A DNA stretch of 64,000 bases, from assembly GCA_028277765.1 (NCBI GenBank), contig JANQFQ010000129.1, positions 1 through 64,000 of the forward strand, given 5' to 3'. Positions 63,942-64,000 of this stretch are shown here, one piece after another. The notes under the pieces were generated by a model. It searched no databases. It was not told where the DNA came from and saw only the letters and a program-made list of their open reading frames with translations. Each line of letters starts with the position of its first letter. The stretch's first letter is position 1. This stretch comes from Desulfobacterales bacterium (GTDB lineage Bacteria > Desulfobacterota > Desulfobacteria > Desulfobacterales > SURF-7). Both the position numbers and the translations under genes were made by a program.

Positions 63942-64000
63942 TTATCCCACAAGGCTCTGTATCGCCTCCAGCAGGTTGGTCTGATCAAACGTTCCTTTAA
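63942..64000 (-). CDS. C-terminal end of a gene, probably a receiver/hybrid kinase
   Basis: Only the last 19 codons are in the window: KGTFDQTNLLEAIQSLVG then TAA. The pattern (K-x-F-D-x2-x-L-L-x-A-I) is like the end of a receiver domain (alpha5), so the gene may be a hybrid kinase or response regulator upstream of the REC-GGDEF gene. Identity is weakly supported. Confidence 0.45.
   Translation of the reverse strand, partial: KGTFDQTNLLEAIQSLVG

Overview
The window reads as one contig of a sulfate-reducing Desulfobacterota bacterium, probably Desulfobacterales. This is an inference from gene content: CODH/acetyl-CoA-synthase accessory genes, a methylene-THF reductase/Hdr/MvhD operon with in-frame UGA codons best read as selenocysteine, desulforedoxin-like mini-proteins, several chemoreceptors and GGDEF proteins, sigma-54 activators and many AT-rich dispersed repeats. 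No rRNA, tRNA, CRISPR array or transposase gene was recognised.

Layout. 1-3.1 kb: a repeat pair, a polytopic membrane protein, a chemoreceptor and csrA. 3.2-14.8 kb: an envelope/lipid-trafficking region with a LolA-like periplasmic protein, two FtsX-type permeases, their ATPase, an outer-membrane beta-barrel protein, a VWA lipoprotein coupled to a coiled-coil membrane protein, a START-domain protein and an RND/MMPL exporter. 15.1-18.4 kb: a stand-alone nucleotidyltransferase-like protein, a chemoreceptor and two small exported proteins. 18.4-25.1 kb: histidine degradation (hutH divergent from hutU-ftcD-hutI-fchA), delivering one-carbon units to tetrahydrofolate. 25.3-34.8 kb: two tandem chemoreceptors, a 1710-residue kinase/ATPase/GAF/GGDEF protein and a REC-REC-GGDEF protein. 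35.2-38.2 kb: a cysteine desulfurase, a CooC-like ATPase and an AcsB-like protein without the A-cluster domain. 38.7-40 kb: a rhomboid-fold protein lacking its catalytic residues and a Dabb protein.

The centrepiece is 40.2-48.2 kb on the minus strand: hdrA, mvhD, an hdrC-hdrB fusion, metV and metF, apparently one operon. Three consecutive genes (hdrA, mvhD, hdrCB) each contain one in-frame TGA at a position where relatives carry cysteine. Each TGA is followed about 20-23 nt later by a hairpin whose apical loop begins with G, as expected of bacterial SECIS elements. A naive gene caller splits or truncates all three. The operon probably encodes a MetFV-HdrABC-MvhD complex for methylene-THF reduction, sharing the folate pool with histidine degradation.

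Divergent from it are a Rossmann/PAS histidine kinase, an NtrC-type regulator and an archaemetzincin. At 53-57 kb lie two tandem proteins with a duplicated C-x12-C-x5-C-x2-C module fused to a GcvH-like domain that lacks the lipoyl lysine. They are preceded by a well-matched sigma-54 promoter and a perfect 12-bp inverted repeat, next to a GAF-AAA-Fis activator. The window ends with small zinc/iron proteins, a PilZ protein, an acyl-CoA ligase/enoyl-CoA hydratase/TetR cluster, a REC-GGDEF protein and the tail of a further gene, probably a receiver-domain protein.
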